NCBI GenBank assembly: GCA_030665795.1
Contig: DAOUZD010000013.1
Coordinates: 1 to 10,339 of the forward strand
Length of the DNA: 10,339 bases
Source of the DNA: Dehalococcoides sp.
GTDB lineage: Bacteria; Chloroflexota; Dehalococcoidia; Dehalococcoidales; RBG-16-60-22
Direction: 5' to 3'
How positions within the stretch are numbered: position 1 is the first letter of the stretch; each line of letters starts with the position of its first letter. The position numbers were made by a program, and so were the translations under genes. The notes beneath the pieces were generated by a model, which was not told the origin of the DNA, did no database searches, and saw nothing but the letters and a program-made list of their open reading frames with translations. Below are positions 1 to 6,123 of this stretch, piece after piece.

Positions 1-925
1 CCTTGATGAATACTCCGGTAAACGCGACCGACATTGCTCCGATGAGCATTACCATACAGCTGATGTTCAGTGACCGGAGTAATATGTTTTTCAGGGTTGG
101 CCAGTTAAGCCTGCGGTGGGCAGCAGTTAAAATCAGGGCAGCAAAGCCACCTATGGCAGCGGCTTCAGTGGGAGGAGCAATGCCGGCAAAGATAGAGCCC
201 AGTACTGAGAGGATAATAATTACGGGTGGAAGCGCTGAAGTGAAGAGCAATCTCACTTTATAAAGGGTGGGGACAGCCCTTTCGGCAACAGGTACCGCCG
301 GGGCTAGCTTTGGCTGAAAGAAACAGCGAAGGGCAATGTGGGTTATATATAAGCCAGACAGGATAAGCCCGGGGAACATGGCGGCCATAAAAAGCTTGCC
401 TACTGAAATCCTGGCCATTGGTCCGTAAATAACCAGCATAACACTGGGCGGGATAAGAATACCCAGAGTGCCGCCGGCACAAATTGCCCCCGCGGCTAAG
501 CTATGGTCATAACCTCGCTTTACCATGGAGGCAAGGGAAAGACTGGTGAGCATAGAGACTGAAGCGGTAATTACGCCAACACAGGCCGCCAGGACGGTGC
601 CGAGCAGCACGGTAATTATCGCCAGCCCACCCCTGAGCCCGCTGAGTATTAAGAATAAGGCATCATACATTCTGTCGGCTATCCCCGAGTATTCCAGCAC
701 GACGCCCATAAAAATAAAGAGGGGAAGAGCCAGGAGGACATAGCTATGCAGGATAGCAAACACTTGCGCGTAGAGTATGTCAGCGACTGAGCTACCAAAT
801 GCCAGATAGCCGACTACTACCGCTATAGAGCCAATCGGGAGAGCCAAGGGATAACCGGACAGAACCGTCACGATAAGTCCGCCCAACATTAGTACGGTGA
901 TTAACTCTGGGCTCATGTCAATCAT
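1..925 (-). CDS. dctM: TRAP transporter large permease subunit DctM (system 1), 3' end cut by window edge
   Basis: Large membrane subunit of a TRAP uptake system, forming the ion-coupled transport channel. Reading the minus strand from ATG at 925 gives an open frame of 308 codons running off the left edge; the second copy in this window is 444 residues, so roughly the last 130 are missing. The protein begins MIDMSPELITVLML and is a chain of hydrophobic segments. It carries the DctM signature AGGTLGILIPPSVMLVIYG (coded near 420-480), which is nearly identical in DctM2. The conserved APPTEAAA-type segment is also present. The start overlaps the dctQ1 stop as ATGA (925-922), indicating translational coupling. 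Family is certain; the substrate is set by DctP1 and is unknown. Confidence 0.95.
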   Translation of the reverse strand, partial: MIDMSPELITVLMLGGLIVTVLSGYPLALPIGSIAVVVGYLAFGSSVADILYAQVFAILHSYVLLALPLFIFMGVVLEYSGIADRMYDALFLILSGLRGGLAIITVLLGTVLAACVGVITASVSMLTSLSLASMVKRGYDHSLAAGAICAGGTLGILIPPSVMLVIYGPMARISVGKLFMAAMFPGLILSGLYITHIALRCFFQPKLAPAVPVAERAVPTLYKVRLLFTSALPPVIIILSVLGSIFAGIAPPTEAAAIGGFAALILTAAHRRLNWPTLKNILLRSLNISCMVMLIGAMSVAFTGVFIK

Positions 926-1440
926 AGGGTTTCATTCCTTCTGACAAAGTGTATATCACGAATTAATTGAGCCACACCTTGAGGGATAAACATAAAAAAC
1001 CCGATAAGCATTACGGCTCTGACTGGCCAGGCGGGAGGGTACAAATAAGTCTTGGTCATTATCTCGCTGGTTTTAATAGACCACTGTGTCCACTCCGCTG
1101 AAACCCATACTATCACCAAGACCGCCGGCAAAAAAAATAGTAAGAAACCAACGATATCAGCGATTGCCTTTCCTCGGGGTGGCAGGAGCCTCCAGAAAAC
1201 GTCTACTCTCACATGCCCGTGATGCAGATGGGTGTACGCCAAGCCCATGGCACAAATAGTAACACCTATCATCGTTGAGATCTCGTATGAGAATATCGTC
1301 GGATTATTCAACACATATCTCATAAAGACCTCATAGGTAAGCAATAGAACCAGAGCCAGGCAAAACCAGCAGGCTACTTTACCTGACCATTCGCTAATGG
1401 ATTCAATAACCTGCACTGTTTTTCTCATAACTTGTAACAC
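922..1440 (-). CDS. dctQ: TRAP transporter small permease subunit DctQ (system 1)
   Basis: Small membrane subunit that pairs with DctM in a TRAP transporter. The 172-residue product has four hydrophobic segments (about residues 20-42, 56-76, 95-118 and 135-160), as usual for DctQ. It also shows family marks: FMRYVLNNPTIFSYE near residues 39-53 and GLAYTHLHHGHVRVDVF near 66-82. The same segments recur in DctQ2 as YLFNAPTIWSY and GLAYVHSVGGNVRVD. The start is uncertain: GTG at 1440 and an in-frame ATG at 1428 (MRKTVQV) are both possible and neither has a good SD. The stop overlaps the dctM1 start by four bases. It lies 229 bases after dctP1, with a strong stem-loop between them. Confidence 0.93.
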   Translation of the reverse strand: MLQVMRKTVQVIESISEWSGKVACWFCLALVLLLTYEVFMRYVLNNPTIFSYEISTMIGVTICAMGLAYTHLHHGHVRVDVFWRLLPPRGKAIADIVGFLLFFLPAVLVIVWVSAEWTQWSIKTSEIMTKTYLYPPAWPVRAVMLIGFFMFIPQGVAQLIRDIHFVRRNETL

Positions 1441-1551
1441 CGTCTTTTGTATCTACTTAGCTGCGCAGGAATAAAGAGGCCCTCATTCTCAGCCAAGTCC
1501 CGTCAAATTCAGCTTCTTCCACTGGCGTGGTTCTCTCATTATACATTACCT

Positions 1552-1583
1552 CCCCCGCTTCGAGAGCATTCTCGAAGCGGGGG
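1552..1583 (-). other. Intercistronic stem-loop between dctP1 and dctQ1
   Basis: Perfect 14-bp inverted repeat: 1552-1565 (CCCCCGCTTCGAGA) pairs with 1570-1583 around a four-base loop (1566-1569). It lies in the 1441-1669 gap of the system 1 operon. No T-tract follows on either strand, so it is not a classical intrinsic terminator. In binding-protein transporter operons, hairpins at this place commonly protect the upstream binding-protein mRNA or reduce readthrough; that role here is inference. The rest of the gap holds no gene I can support. Confidence 0.8.
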
Positions 1584-1669
1584 GCTGAACCTAATCTCTA
1601 CTTGGCAAGTGTGCCACATTGGGGCACTCCAGCTTTAGCCCACTCTAAGCAGGTTTCCTGGCTCGCCTG

Positions 1670-2767
1670 CTATCCTCCGGTTACGCCCTTCAGCTCACAG
1701 TACTCTCTAAACTCACGCTGGGACATTATCACCCGGCCATAGAGCTCATCTTCTTCCTGCATCTTCCCATTGTAGAACGCCTCGGCTTCTACCAGATACG
1801 CGTCCTCTATCACCTTCGGAAGTTGTAGATATTCGCAGCCATAGTCTATTATCTTTTGCATCGCTACGGCATCACCCTTTATGCACGGACCAAGATAGTT
1901 GTTCATCGCTTCCGCCGTTACATATTCTACGATGGCTTTCAGGTCGTCGGGAAGCGCTTCAAAGCTTTCGGTTCTGGCTGCGATGGAGTTCTCATCAGAA
2001 GGTGCGCGGCTCGGCGACAGGTAGGCATAGTCAAATACTTCGTGGAAAGCCATCTCGTAGCATTCCTTTCCTGCCCCGTATTCAAAAGAATTGATGACGC
2101 CACGCTGCATGGACTCGTAGAGCTCACCACCGGGCATGAAGACGGTTGATGCCCCCAGCCCAGCCATAATTTCCCCACCATCACCGGCAGTACGCATCTT
2201 CAGCTTCTTGACATCGTCCAAGGTCTCCAGCTTGAAAACGGTGTAGGCAAAGTCCTCTGCCGGCAGTCCTATGTACGTGAGATAGGTTATGCCATGAGTC
2301 TTAAACATCTCTTGAGCTAGCTCCTGACCTCCTCCAAATTCCATCCAGTACATCCGCTGTACCGTTGTCAGTCCACCAGAGACCTGACCGAAAAGAGGAG
2401 CGGCGGCGTGAAGGTGCCTGTTATACAGGCAGCAACTATAACCCATATCTAGTGCGCCGGTACGCAGTCCGTCAAACTCTTCTGCCGCCGGCACAATGGC
2501 GCCAGCCAGCTCAAGGTCAATGACTAATCGTCCACCAGACGCTCTCTCAATCCCCGCAACTACTTCCTCGGTTAATGCCCACTGGGGGTCTCCAGCCGAG
2601 AAAGCACTTTGCATTGACCAGCGAATTACCTCCTCGGGTGCTGCTGGAGCTGGCGCAGGTGCTGGAGCTGGCGCAGGTGCTGGAGTTGGTGCCGCACAGC
2701 CAACAGTAACCAAGCCACCCACCAATGCTACTACCATCACCAAAGCTAGTATTTTTCTTTTCTTCAT
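1670..2767 (-). CDS. dctP: TRAP transporter solute-binding lipoprotein DctP (system 1)
   Basis: Extracytoplasmic solute receptor of TRAP system 1, 365 residues. The N-terminus is a lipoprotein signal: MKKRK, a hydrophobic core, then TVGC with the modified Cys at residue 24. A Pro-Ala linker follows (about 27-44), spacing the binding domain from the membrane. The DctP fold begins near VIRWSMQS. It carries LKMRTAGDGGE with the likely carboxylate-binding Arg near residue 192, then GGELYESMQRGVINSFEYG near 213-231, a pattern shared with keto-acid/monocarboxylate-type (TakP-like) receptors. ATG at 2767 is chosen because AGGAGGAG lies at the right spacing. It is the first gene of its operon, behind a strong promoter at 2939-2967. 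Relative to DctP2 the linker is shorter and the motif ends FEYGAG rather than FEYAGP, so the ligands may differ. The ligand is unknown. Confidence 0.94.
   Translation of the reverse strand: MKKRKILALVMVVALVGGLVTVGCAAPTPAPAPAPAPAPAPAAPEEVIRWSMQSAFSAGDPQWALTEEVVAGIERASGGRLVIDLELAGAIVPAAEEFDGLRTGALDMGYSCCLYNRHLHAAAPLFGQVSGGLTTVQRMYWMEFGGGQELAQEMFKTHGITYLTYIGLPAEDFAYTVFKLETLDDVKKLKMRTAGDGGEIMAGLGASTVFMPGGELYESMQRGVINSFEYGAGKECYEMAFHEVFDYAYLSPSRAPSDENSIAARTESFEALPDDLKAIVEYVTAEAMNNYLGPCIKGDAVAMQKIIDYGCEYLQLPKVIEDAYLVEAEAFYNGKMQEEDELYGRVIMSQREFREYCELKGVTGG
2642..2683 (-). repeat. Short in-gene repeat coding seven Pro-Ala units (dctP1 linker)
   Basis: Fourteen codons alternate Pro and Ala just after the lipobox of DctP1. 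At DNA level an 18-base unit (on the plus strand GGTGCTGGAGCTGGCGCA) recurs, giving a slippage-prone tract. It is a flexible lipoprotein spacer, shorter than the 15-unit tract in DctP2. Confidence 0.85.
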
Positions 2768-2824
2768 TTTCTCCTCCTAAAATCTTGGAACAAAGTCGCG
2801 TTCGAACTTTTTCTGTTGAAAGCT

Positions 2825-2835
2825 ATCACCTCCTT
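2825..2835 (-). promoter_or_regulatory. Orphan extended Shine-Dalgarno sequence in the dctP1 leader
   Basis: The minus strand reads AAGGAGGTGAT, an 11-base match to the complement of the usual 3' end of 16S rRNA. It lies 58 bases upstream of the dctP1 ATG, which has its own SD at about 2771-2778. No ATG stands at a usable distance. A GTG overlapping the motif (2829) opens a 21-codon frame whose TGA overlaps the dctP1 ATG, but its spacing from the SD is too short to be convincing. Confidence 0.5.
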
Positions 2836-2938
2836 TTTCGTTTTTTGGGCTCTTTACCCTAAATTTCGAGTATGTTATAAAACTAACATTACCCGTCGGG
2901 TTTTCTTTCACGAAGCATCTTCACCTACATAGTCATAT

Positions 2939-2967
2939 AATATATTCTAGCTTGCCAAATCTGTCAA
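2939..2967 (-). promoter_or_regulatory. Sigma-70-type promoter of the system 1 TRAP operon
   Basis: On the minus strand: TTGACA (2967-2962), a 17-base spacer, then TATATT (2944-2939). This is a full -35 consensus and a five-of-six -10. Transcription would start near 2932, giving a leader of about 165 bases before dctP1. The -35 box lies inside an imperfect dyad (2963-2988). Confidence 0.75.
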
Positions 2968-2988
2968 GAGGTAAGCCTTTCCTCTGAC
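2963..2988. repeat. Dyad overlapping the dctP1 -35 box
   Basis: GTCAAGAGG (2963-2971) and CCTCTGAC (2981-2988) form an inverted repeat with one bulged A and a nine-base centre. It could be an operator for the dctP1 promoter. Alternatively it could act as an RNA hairpin ending the aminotransferase transcript about 60-90 bases past its stop, though no T-tract follows. Confidence 0.5.
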
Positions 2989-3050
2989 ACAGATTCAATA
3001 GTGACCAAGGAGATGGCACTTAAAGTAAACTTCAAATGACAAGAAACTCT

Positions 3051-4382
3051 CTAAGCCAAATCTTGCGGCTTAAGTTCAGATAGTACCGAATACAAGATAT
3101 CAAGCCCGCGGTCGGATTCCTCCTGGGTAATCGTACACGGAGGGCTGTAACCCAACCTATTTGTCACAATTCGTAATAATGCCCCTTTCTCTACACCACG
3201 TCTTTGTATCATATCGGCTAGCTTAGGATTAGGCATACCTTTGGTTTCCTTATCGGTCACAATCTCAACGGCAAGCATTAAGCCCAACCCATCAACCACT
3301 CCCACGTGAGGTAGAGAGAGGAATTCCTTCTCCATCCGGCTCCTGGCACGCTGCCCCACCTGAGCGACATGCTCTGGAATACGCTCCTTAACATATATAT
3401 CGATACATTTGATGGCTACAGCACAACACACCGGATTTCCTGATTCAGTAGAGCCGGCCGGGAAAAATTGACCTGACAAGGCATCGAAAATTTCACCTGA
3501 AATTGCCAATGCTCCAAAGGGAAGATAGCCAGCCACAATCCCTTTAGACAGACACAACATGTCGGGCACAATATTCCAATGCTCTATAGCAAACATTTTG
3601 CCGGTTCGGGCAAATCCGGTCATCACCTCGTCGGCAATAAGTAATACATCATACTTACGGCATATTTCCCTGACCATAGGCCAATACTCAGGGGGTGGCG
3701 CCATAAAGCCAGCCGCTCCCTGTTCCGGTTCAGCGATAAAAGCCGCCACACTGTCCTTCCCCTCATTCTCAATGGTGTATTCCAAGAATTTGGCACATTG
3801 TAGGCCGCAACCAGGGTATTCTTTGCCGAAGGGGCATCGGTAGCAATAATAATTGGGTATATGAATGTGGCCCGGCGCTGGTGGCATTTCCTCAATAATG
3901 CCCTTAGCTAAGTTAGTAGCTATAGCTACACCGCGGGTCGTGCCGTGGTAGGAATTATGTAAGCTTATGATTTTATACTTCCTTGCCCCCTTTGCCTTCC
4001 AGTACAGATTAGCCACTCTAAAGGCACAATCAACGGTATCAGCGCCAGTGTGAGTCCACAGAAAGCGATCTAATCCCTTTGGTGTGATTGTCGCCAGCTT
4101 CTGGGCAAGCTCGATGCTGGGAAGATTGACAAAGCCACGTAAGGTGAAGGCAAAGGTCAATTTATCCATCTGGGCTTTGGCAACCTCAAGAATGTCAGGG
4201 CGGTTATGACCTAGATTAATATTGATTGCCTGAGCACTCAGGTCCATCAATGTTCTACTATCGGTGTCTTTGAGCATAACGCCGTCAGCACTCTCAATGA
4301 CAAAGCCCTGATTCTTGCCAACTACCGCCAAGCCATGCAATAGATGTTCATTATCATACTTCACTAATTCTTCAGTGCGCAT
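3051..4382 (-). CDS. Class III PLP-dependent aminotransferase
   Basis: Cytoplasmic aminotransferase of 443 residues, the usual length for fold type I class III enzymes (omega-amino acid, GABA, taurine or similar donors). Visible marks: phosphate-binding HTGADT (111-116, in place of the more common GSEA), SYHG (144-147) whose Tyr stacks on the cofactor, AEPEQG (217-222), DEVMTGFARTG (251-261) with Asp251 facing the pyridine nitrogen, and LSKG (278-281) with Lys280 as the Schiff-base lysine. STESGNP (311-317) matches the second-subunit phosphate loop. Four Cys (180, 183, 192, 196) sit in a YYCYRCPFG...CGLQCA segment between domains. ATG at 4382 follows a good AAAGGAGGT. It lies between the two TRAP operons, co-directional with system 1, behind its own candidate promoter. 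The amino donor cannot be read from sequence. Confidence 0.93.
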   Translation of the reverse strand: MRTEELVKYDNEHLLHGLAVVGKNQGFVIESADGVMLKDTDSRTLMDLSAQAININLGHNRPDILEVAKAQMDKLTFAFTLRGFVNLPSIELAQKLATITPKGLDRFLWTHTGADTVDCAFRVANLYWKAKGARKYKIISLHNSYHGTTRGVAIATNLAKGIIEEMPPAPGHIHIPNYYCYRCPFGKEYPGCGLQCAKFLEYTIENEGKDSVAAFIAEPEQGAAGFMAPPPEYWPMVREICRKYDVLLIADEVMTGFARTGKMFAIEHWNIVPDMLCLSKGIVAGYLPFGALAISGEIFDALSGQFFPAGSTESGNPVCCAVAIKCIDIYVKERIPEHVAQVGQRARSRMEKEFLSLPHVGVVDGLGLMLAVEIVTDKETKGMPNPKLADMIQRRGVEKGALLRIVTNRLGYSPPCTITQEESDRGLDILYSVLSELKPQDLA

Positions 4383-4433
4383 AGTTACCTCCTTTTATTA
4401 TTAATTCCGGTCATTCTTGCCAGTAGCTTCTCC

Positions 4434-4487
4434 GCTCGGTGGGTATTAAAACAGCCACCATAACACGGGCGAGCTAATTCCCTCGCC
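4434..4487 (-). promoter_or_regulatory. Competing inverted repeats in the aminotransferase 5' leader
   Basis: GGCGAG (4468-4473) pairs with CTCGCC (4482-4487) in one hairpin. Part of the same segment, GAGC (4471-4474), can instead pair with GCTC (4434-4437), enclosing GGTGG (4438-4442) paired with CCACC (4455-4459). The two folds exclude each other. They lie within the leader expected from the 4536-4564 promoter. The repeats are directly visible; a switching role is inference. Confidence 0.35.
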
Positions 4488-4535
4488 GCCTCTTTCGGGT
4501 GTTTTTTCCCTCGTACCAGGCGCAGATTTAGACAC

Positions 4536-4564
4536 ATTGTAGCACCTACGTATCATAACATCAA
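4536..4564 (-). promoter_or_regulatory. Candidate promoter of the aminotransferase gene
   Basis: On the minus strand: TTGATG (4564-4559), 17-base spacer, TACAAT (4541-4536). That is four of six -35 and five of six -10 consensus bases with ideal spacing. The start would be near 4529, leaving a leader of about 147 bases. Confidence 0.55.
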
Positions 4565-4678
4565 TTATTCGCATCTGTTTTGTCCCCTGGGCGGTGGAAA
4601 AGTAAGCGGACAGAAGCTATCAGGGGGGCAGGTCAAAAGAAAAAAATTGATGAGCTTGTTCGGATAGGTAGGGAGTGC

Positions 4679-4707
4679 TTGACAAAGTAGTGTTGCGGAT
4701 TTATATT
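4679..4707 (+). promoter_or_regulatory. Sigma-70-type promoter of the system 2 TRAP operon
   Basis: TTGACA (4679-4684), 17-base spacer, TATATT (4702-4707): the same hexamers and spacing as the system 1 promoter. Transcription would begin near 4714, about 108 bases before the dctP2 start. A weak 22-codon frame (ATG 4749 to TAA 4815-4817, overlapping the dctP2 SD region) lies in the leader without an SD of its own. Confidence 0.75.
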
Positions 4708-4808
4708 TATTATACGAAGCCCCGATTTCTGTTGGTTAGCTAATCTGAATGGAGGGGGTGGTGCCGTGTGAGAGTATGAAGTGTATAGCAGGTAATATTG
4801 ATTTTTTA

Positions 4809-4814
4809 GGGAGG
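4809..4814 (+). promoter_or_regulatory. Ribosome binding site setting the GTG start of dctP2
   Basis: GGGAGG ends seven bases before GTG at 4822. The frame from that GTG gives a complete lipoprotein signal (MRKK plus hydrophobic core), so a non-ATG start is well supported. Confidence 0.8.
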
Positions 4815-4821
4815 TAAATTA

Positions 4822-5982
4822 GTGAGAAAGAAAATACTATTGGTTACGATAGCATTGTTGTTAGTCTCCAGCCTGGTTGCTGCTTGCGCCGCCCCAGCAC
4901 CCGCTCCTGCCCCAGCCCCAGCACCCGCTCCAGCACCCGCTCCAGCCCCAGCACCCGCTCCGGCCCCAGCACCCGCTCCAGCACAACCCGCTGAGGTATT
5001 TGAGTGGGAATATCAAACTCTTCATCCGGTTGGGTCGGCAACCTATGCCGGGTTCCACCTCAAACTTGCAGACCTGGTAAAGGAGATGTCCGGGGGCAGG
5101 TTAATTCTTCACGTACATCCCGGTAATGAGATAGTCCCTGTCTACGAACAGACCGAAGCGGTCAGAGACGGCGTACTTCACATGGCCCATTCCGACCTGG
5201 GTGCCGAGATGGCTCTGGTTGGAAAGTCGGCTCTTCTACTGGGTGCCTCAGGCTATCCGGCCGGTACCACGTGTGATGAAGATTTTTCCTGGTTTTATCT
5301 TGGTGATGGTATGGATTACGCTAGCAAGGTATTCGAGGACTACGGATTAGTGGTTGGCTGCCTGCCAGAAGGGCAAGAAGTATTCTGCTATTCCCATAAG
5401 CCTCTGGCAACAGCCGCTGACTGGAAGGGTATAAAAATGCGCACCATTGGTCTCTGGGCTGAGGTACTGGGAACCTTTGGGGCTTCCGTGGTAACCATAT
5501 CCGGAGGCGAGGTCTACCAGTCGGCGGAGAAAGGTGTCATTGACGCCTTTGAATACGCTGGTCCGACGGTGAACTGGCCGATGGGCTTCCACGAGATAAT
5601 GGACTACATGGGTCTTCCCGGTATTCATTCACCAGGCGCCACTCATACCATCAAGGTAAACCGTGAATCCTGGGCCAAACTTCCCAGTGACCTGCAGCAG
5701 ATATTAATGGTCGCTATTGAGAGGCAGGGTAATGAGTTTAGAACCGAACTGCTTATCAAGGACAGCGCGAGCTTACAACTGTACCGGGATTACGGCACTA
5801 ACATCTTCTATGTCAGCGACGACTTCCAGGCGGAAATTGCCAAGCGGACTAAGGAGATTACGCTAAAATACGCTGCTGACGACCCGCTGTTCAAGGAGAT
5901 CTGGGAAAACAAGAAGGCGTTTGTGAAAACCTACAAAGGAGGAAAGACGGCAACAACCTTGAATTACTCCATCTATGACTAG
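4822..5982 (+). CDS. dctP: TRAP transporter solute-binding lipoprotein DctP (system 2)
   Basis: Solute receptor of TRAP system 2, 386 residues, starting with GTG behind GGGAGG. The signal peptide MRKKILLV...SLVAAC has a textbook lipobox with Cys22 as lipid anchor. Fifteen Pro-Ala units follow (residues 25-54), an unusually long spacer. The DctP domain starts near FEWEYQ and has IKMRTIG with the probable ligand-carboxylate Arg207, then GGEVYQSAEKGVIDAFEYAGP (228-248). GFHEIMDY follows. The FEYAGP...GFH arrangement resembles TakP-like keto-acid and related monocarboxylate receptors; this is family inference and the ligand is not proven. It is the first gene of the rightward operon and is homologous to, but clearly diverged from, DctP1. 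Confidence 0.95.
   Translation: MRKKILLVTIALLLVSSLVAACAAPAPAPAPAPAPAPAPAPAPAPAPAPAPAPAQPAEVFEWEYQTLHPVGSATYAGFHLKLADLVKEMSGGRLILHVHPGNEIVPVYEQTEAVRDGVLHMAHSDLGAEMALVGKSALLLGASGYPAGTTCDEDFSWFYLGDGMDYASKVFEDYGLVVGCLPEGQEVFCYSHKPLATAADWKGIKMRTIGLWAEVLGTFGASVVTISGGEVYQSAEKGVIDAFEYAGPTVNWPMGFHEIMDYMGLPGIHSPGATHTIKVNRESWAKLPSDLQQILMVAIERQGNEFRTELLIKDSASLQLYRDYGTNIFYVSDDFQAEIAKRTKEITLKYAADDPLFKEIWENKKAFVKTYKGGKTATTLNYSIYD
4894..4983 (+). repeat. In-gene tandem repeat coding fifteen Pro-Ala units
   Basis: Thirty alternating Pro and Ala codons. The 12-base unit CCAGCACCCGCT recurs five times among variants, so the tract is likely to change length by slippage in steps that keep frame. Antisense and shifted frames across it give spurious repetitive ORFs. 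Confidence 0.9.
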
Positions 5983-5996
5983 ACAATAAAGTCTAG
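5979..5996 (+). other. Small stem-loop over the dctP2 stop codon
   Basis: CTAGAC (5979-5984) and GTCTAG (5991-5996) are perfect inverted copies around AATAAA. The dctP2 TAG stop lies within the left arm. A larger hairpin follows 16 bases later, so the gene end carries two consecutive stems. Confidence 0.55.
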
Positions 5997-6011
5997 CCAA
6001 GTCTTGTCTTT

Positions 6012-6042
6012 GGTAGCCCTTGGTCAAATGCCGGGGGCTACC
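6012..6042 (+). other. Intercistronic stem-loop between dctP2 and dctQ2
   Basis: GGTAGCCC (6012-6019) pairs with GGGCTACC (6035-6042), an 8-bp perfect stem with a 15-base loop in which GG and CC can pair further. No T-tract follows. It occupies the same operon position as the hairpin at 1552-1583 but is unrelated in sequence, which suggests the position matters, for example for stabilising or separating dctP mRNA. Confidence 0.7.
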
Positions 6043-6112
6043 GAATGTTTGGACTAATCAGTTGTCATATGGTTCTTCTCTAAATTATTGCCTGAAGATA
6101 TTCAGATTCAAA

Positions 6113-6117
6113 AGAGG
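6113..6117 (+). promoter_or_regulatory. Ribosome binding site deciding the dctQ2 start
   Basis: AGAGG lies six bases before ATG 6124. The longer frame from TTG 6088 has no SD, so 6124 is preferred. Confidence 0.6.
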
Positions 6118-6123
6118 TTTCTA

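Larger units (their letters stand above)
4383..4821. other. Divergent intergenic control region
   Basis: This 439-base gene-free stretch separates the leftward aminotransferase from the rightward dctP2. It holds the aminotransferase leader with competing inverted repeats (4434-4487), the leftward promoter (4536-4564) and the rightward promoter (4679-4707). It ends with the dctP2 leader, which has a G-rich SD-like block at 4751-4763. Between the promoters, 4584-4589 CCCCTG can pair with 4621-4626 CAGGGG, and TGTCC (4581-4585) with GGACA (4608-4612). These are weak, long-range dyads. I recognise no riboswitch. Confidence 0.7.

Noticed and set aside
1..743. Plus-strand frames at 3-263 and 525-743 and the minus frame at 258-482
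   Set aside because: All are shadows of dctM1, whose frame is continuous through this stretch and matches DctM2.
1552..1583. Intrinsic terminator at the system 1 hairpin
   Set aside because: No run of T follows on either strand, and dctQM downstream needs the same transcript unless it has a promoter I do not see.
1447..1742. Two overlapping plus-strand frames in and beyond the dctP1-dctQ1 gap
   Set aside because: No SD, low-complexity products without family features, and they cross the hairpin and the 3' end of dctP1; better explained as chance frames.
2496..2780. Plus-strand frame with a Gly-Ala repeat
   Set aside because: Antisense shadow of the dctP1 linker; no SD, and it ends in the dctP1 leader.
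4894..4983. CRISPR-like or satellite repeat
   Set aside because: Units are 12 bases without spacers and code an in-frame Pro-Ala linker directly after a lipobox.
4844..5080. Repetitive frames on both strands over the Pro-Ala tract (for example PQHPL or GCWGWS repeats)
   Set aside because: They are shifted or antisense readings of the dctP2 linker repeat, which has its own lipoprotein signal and SD.
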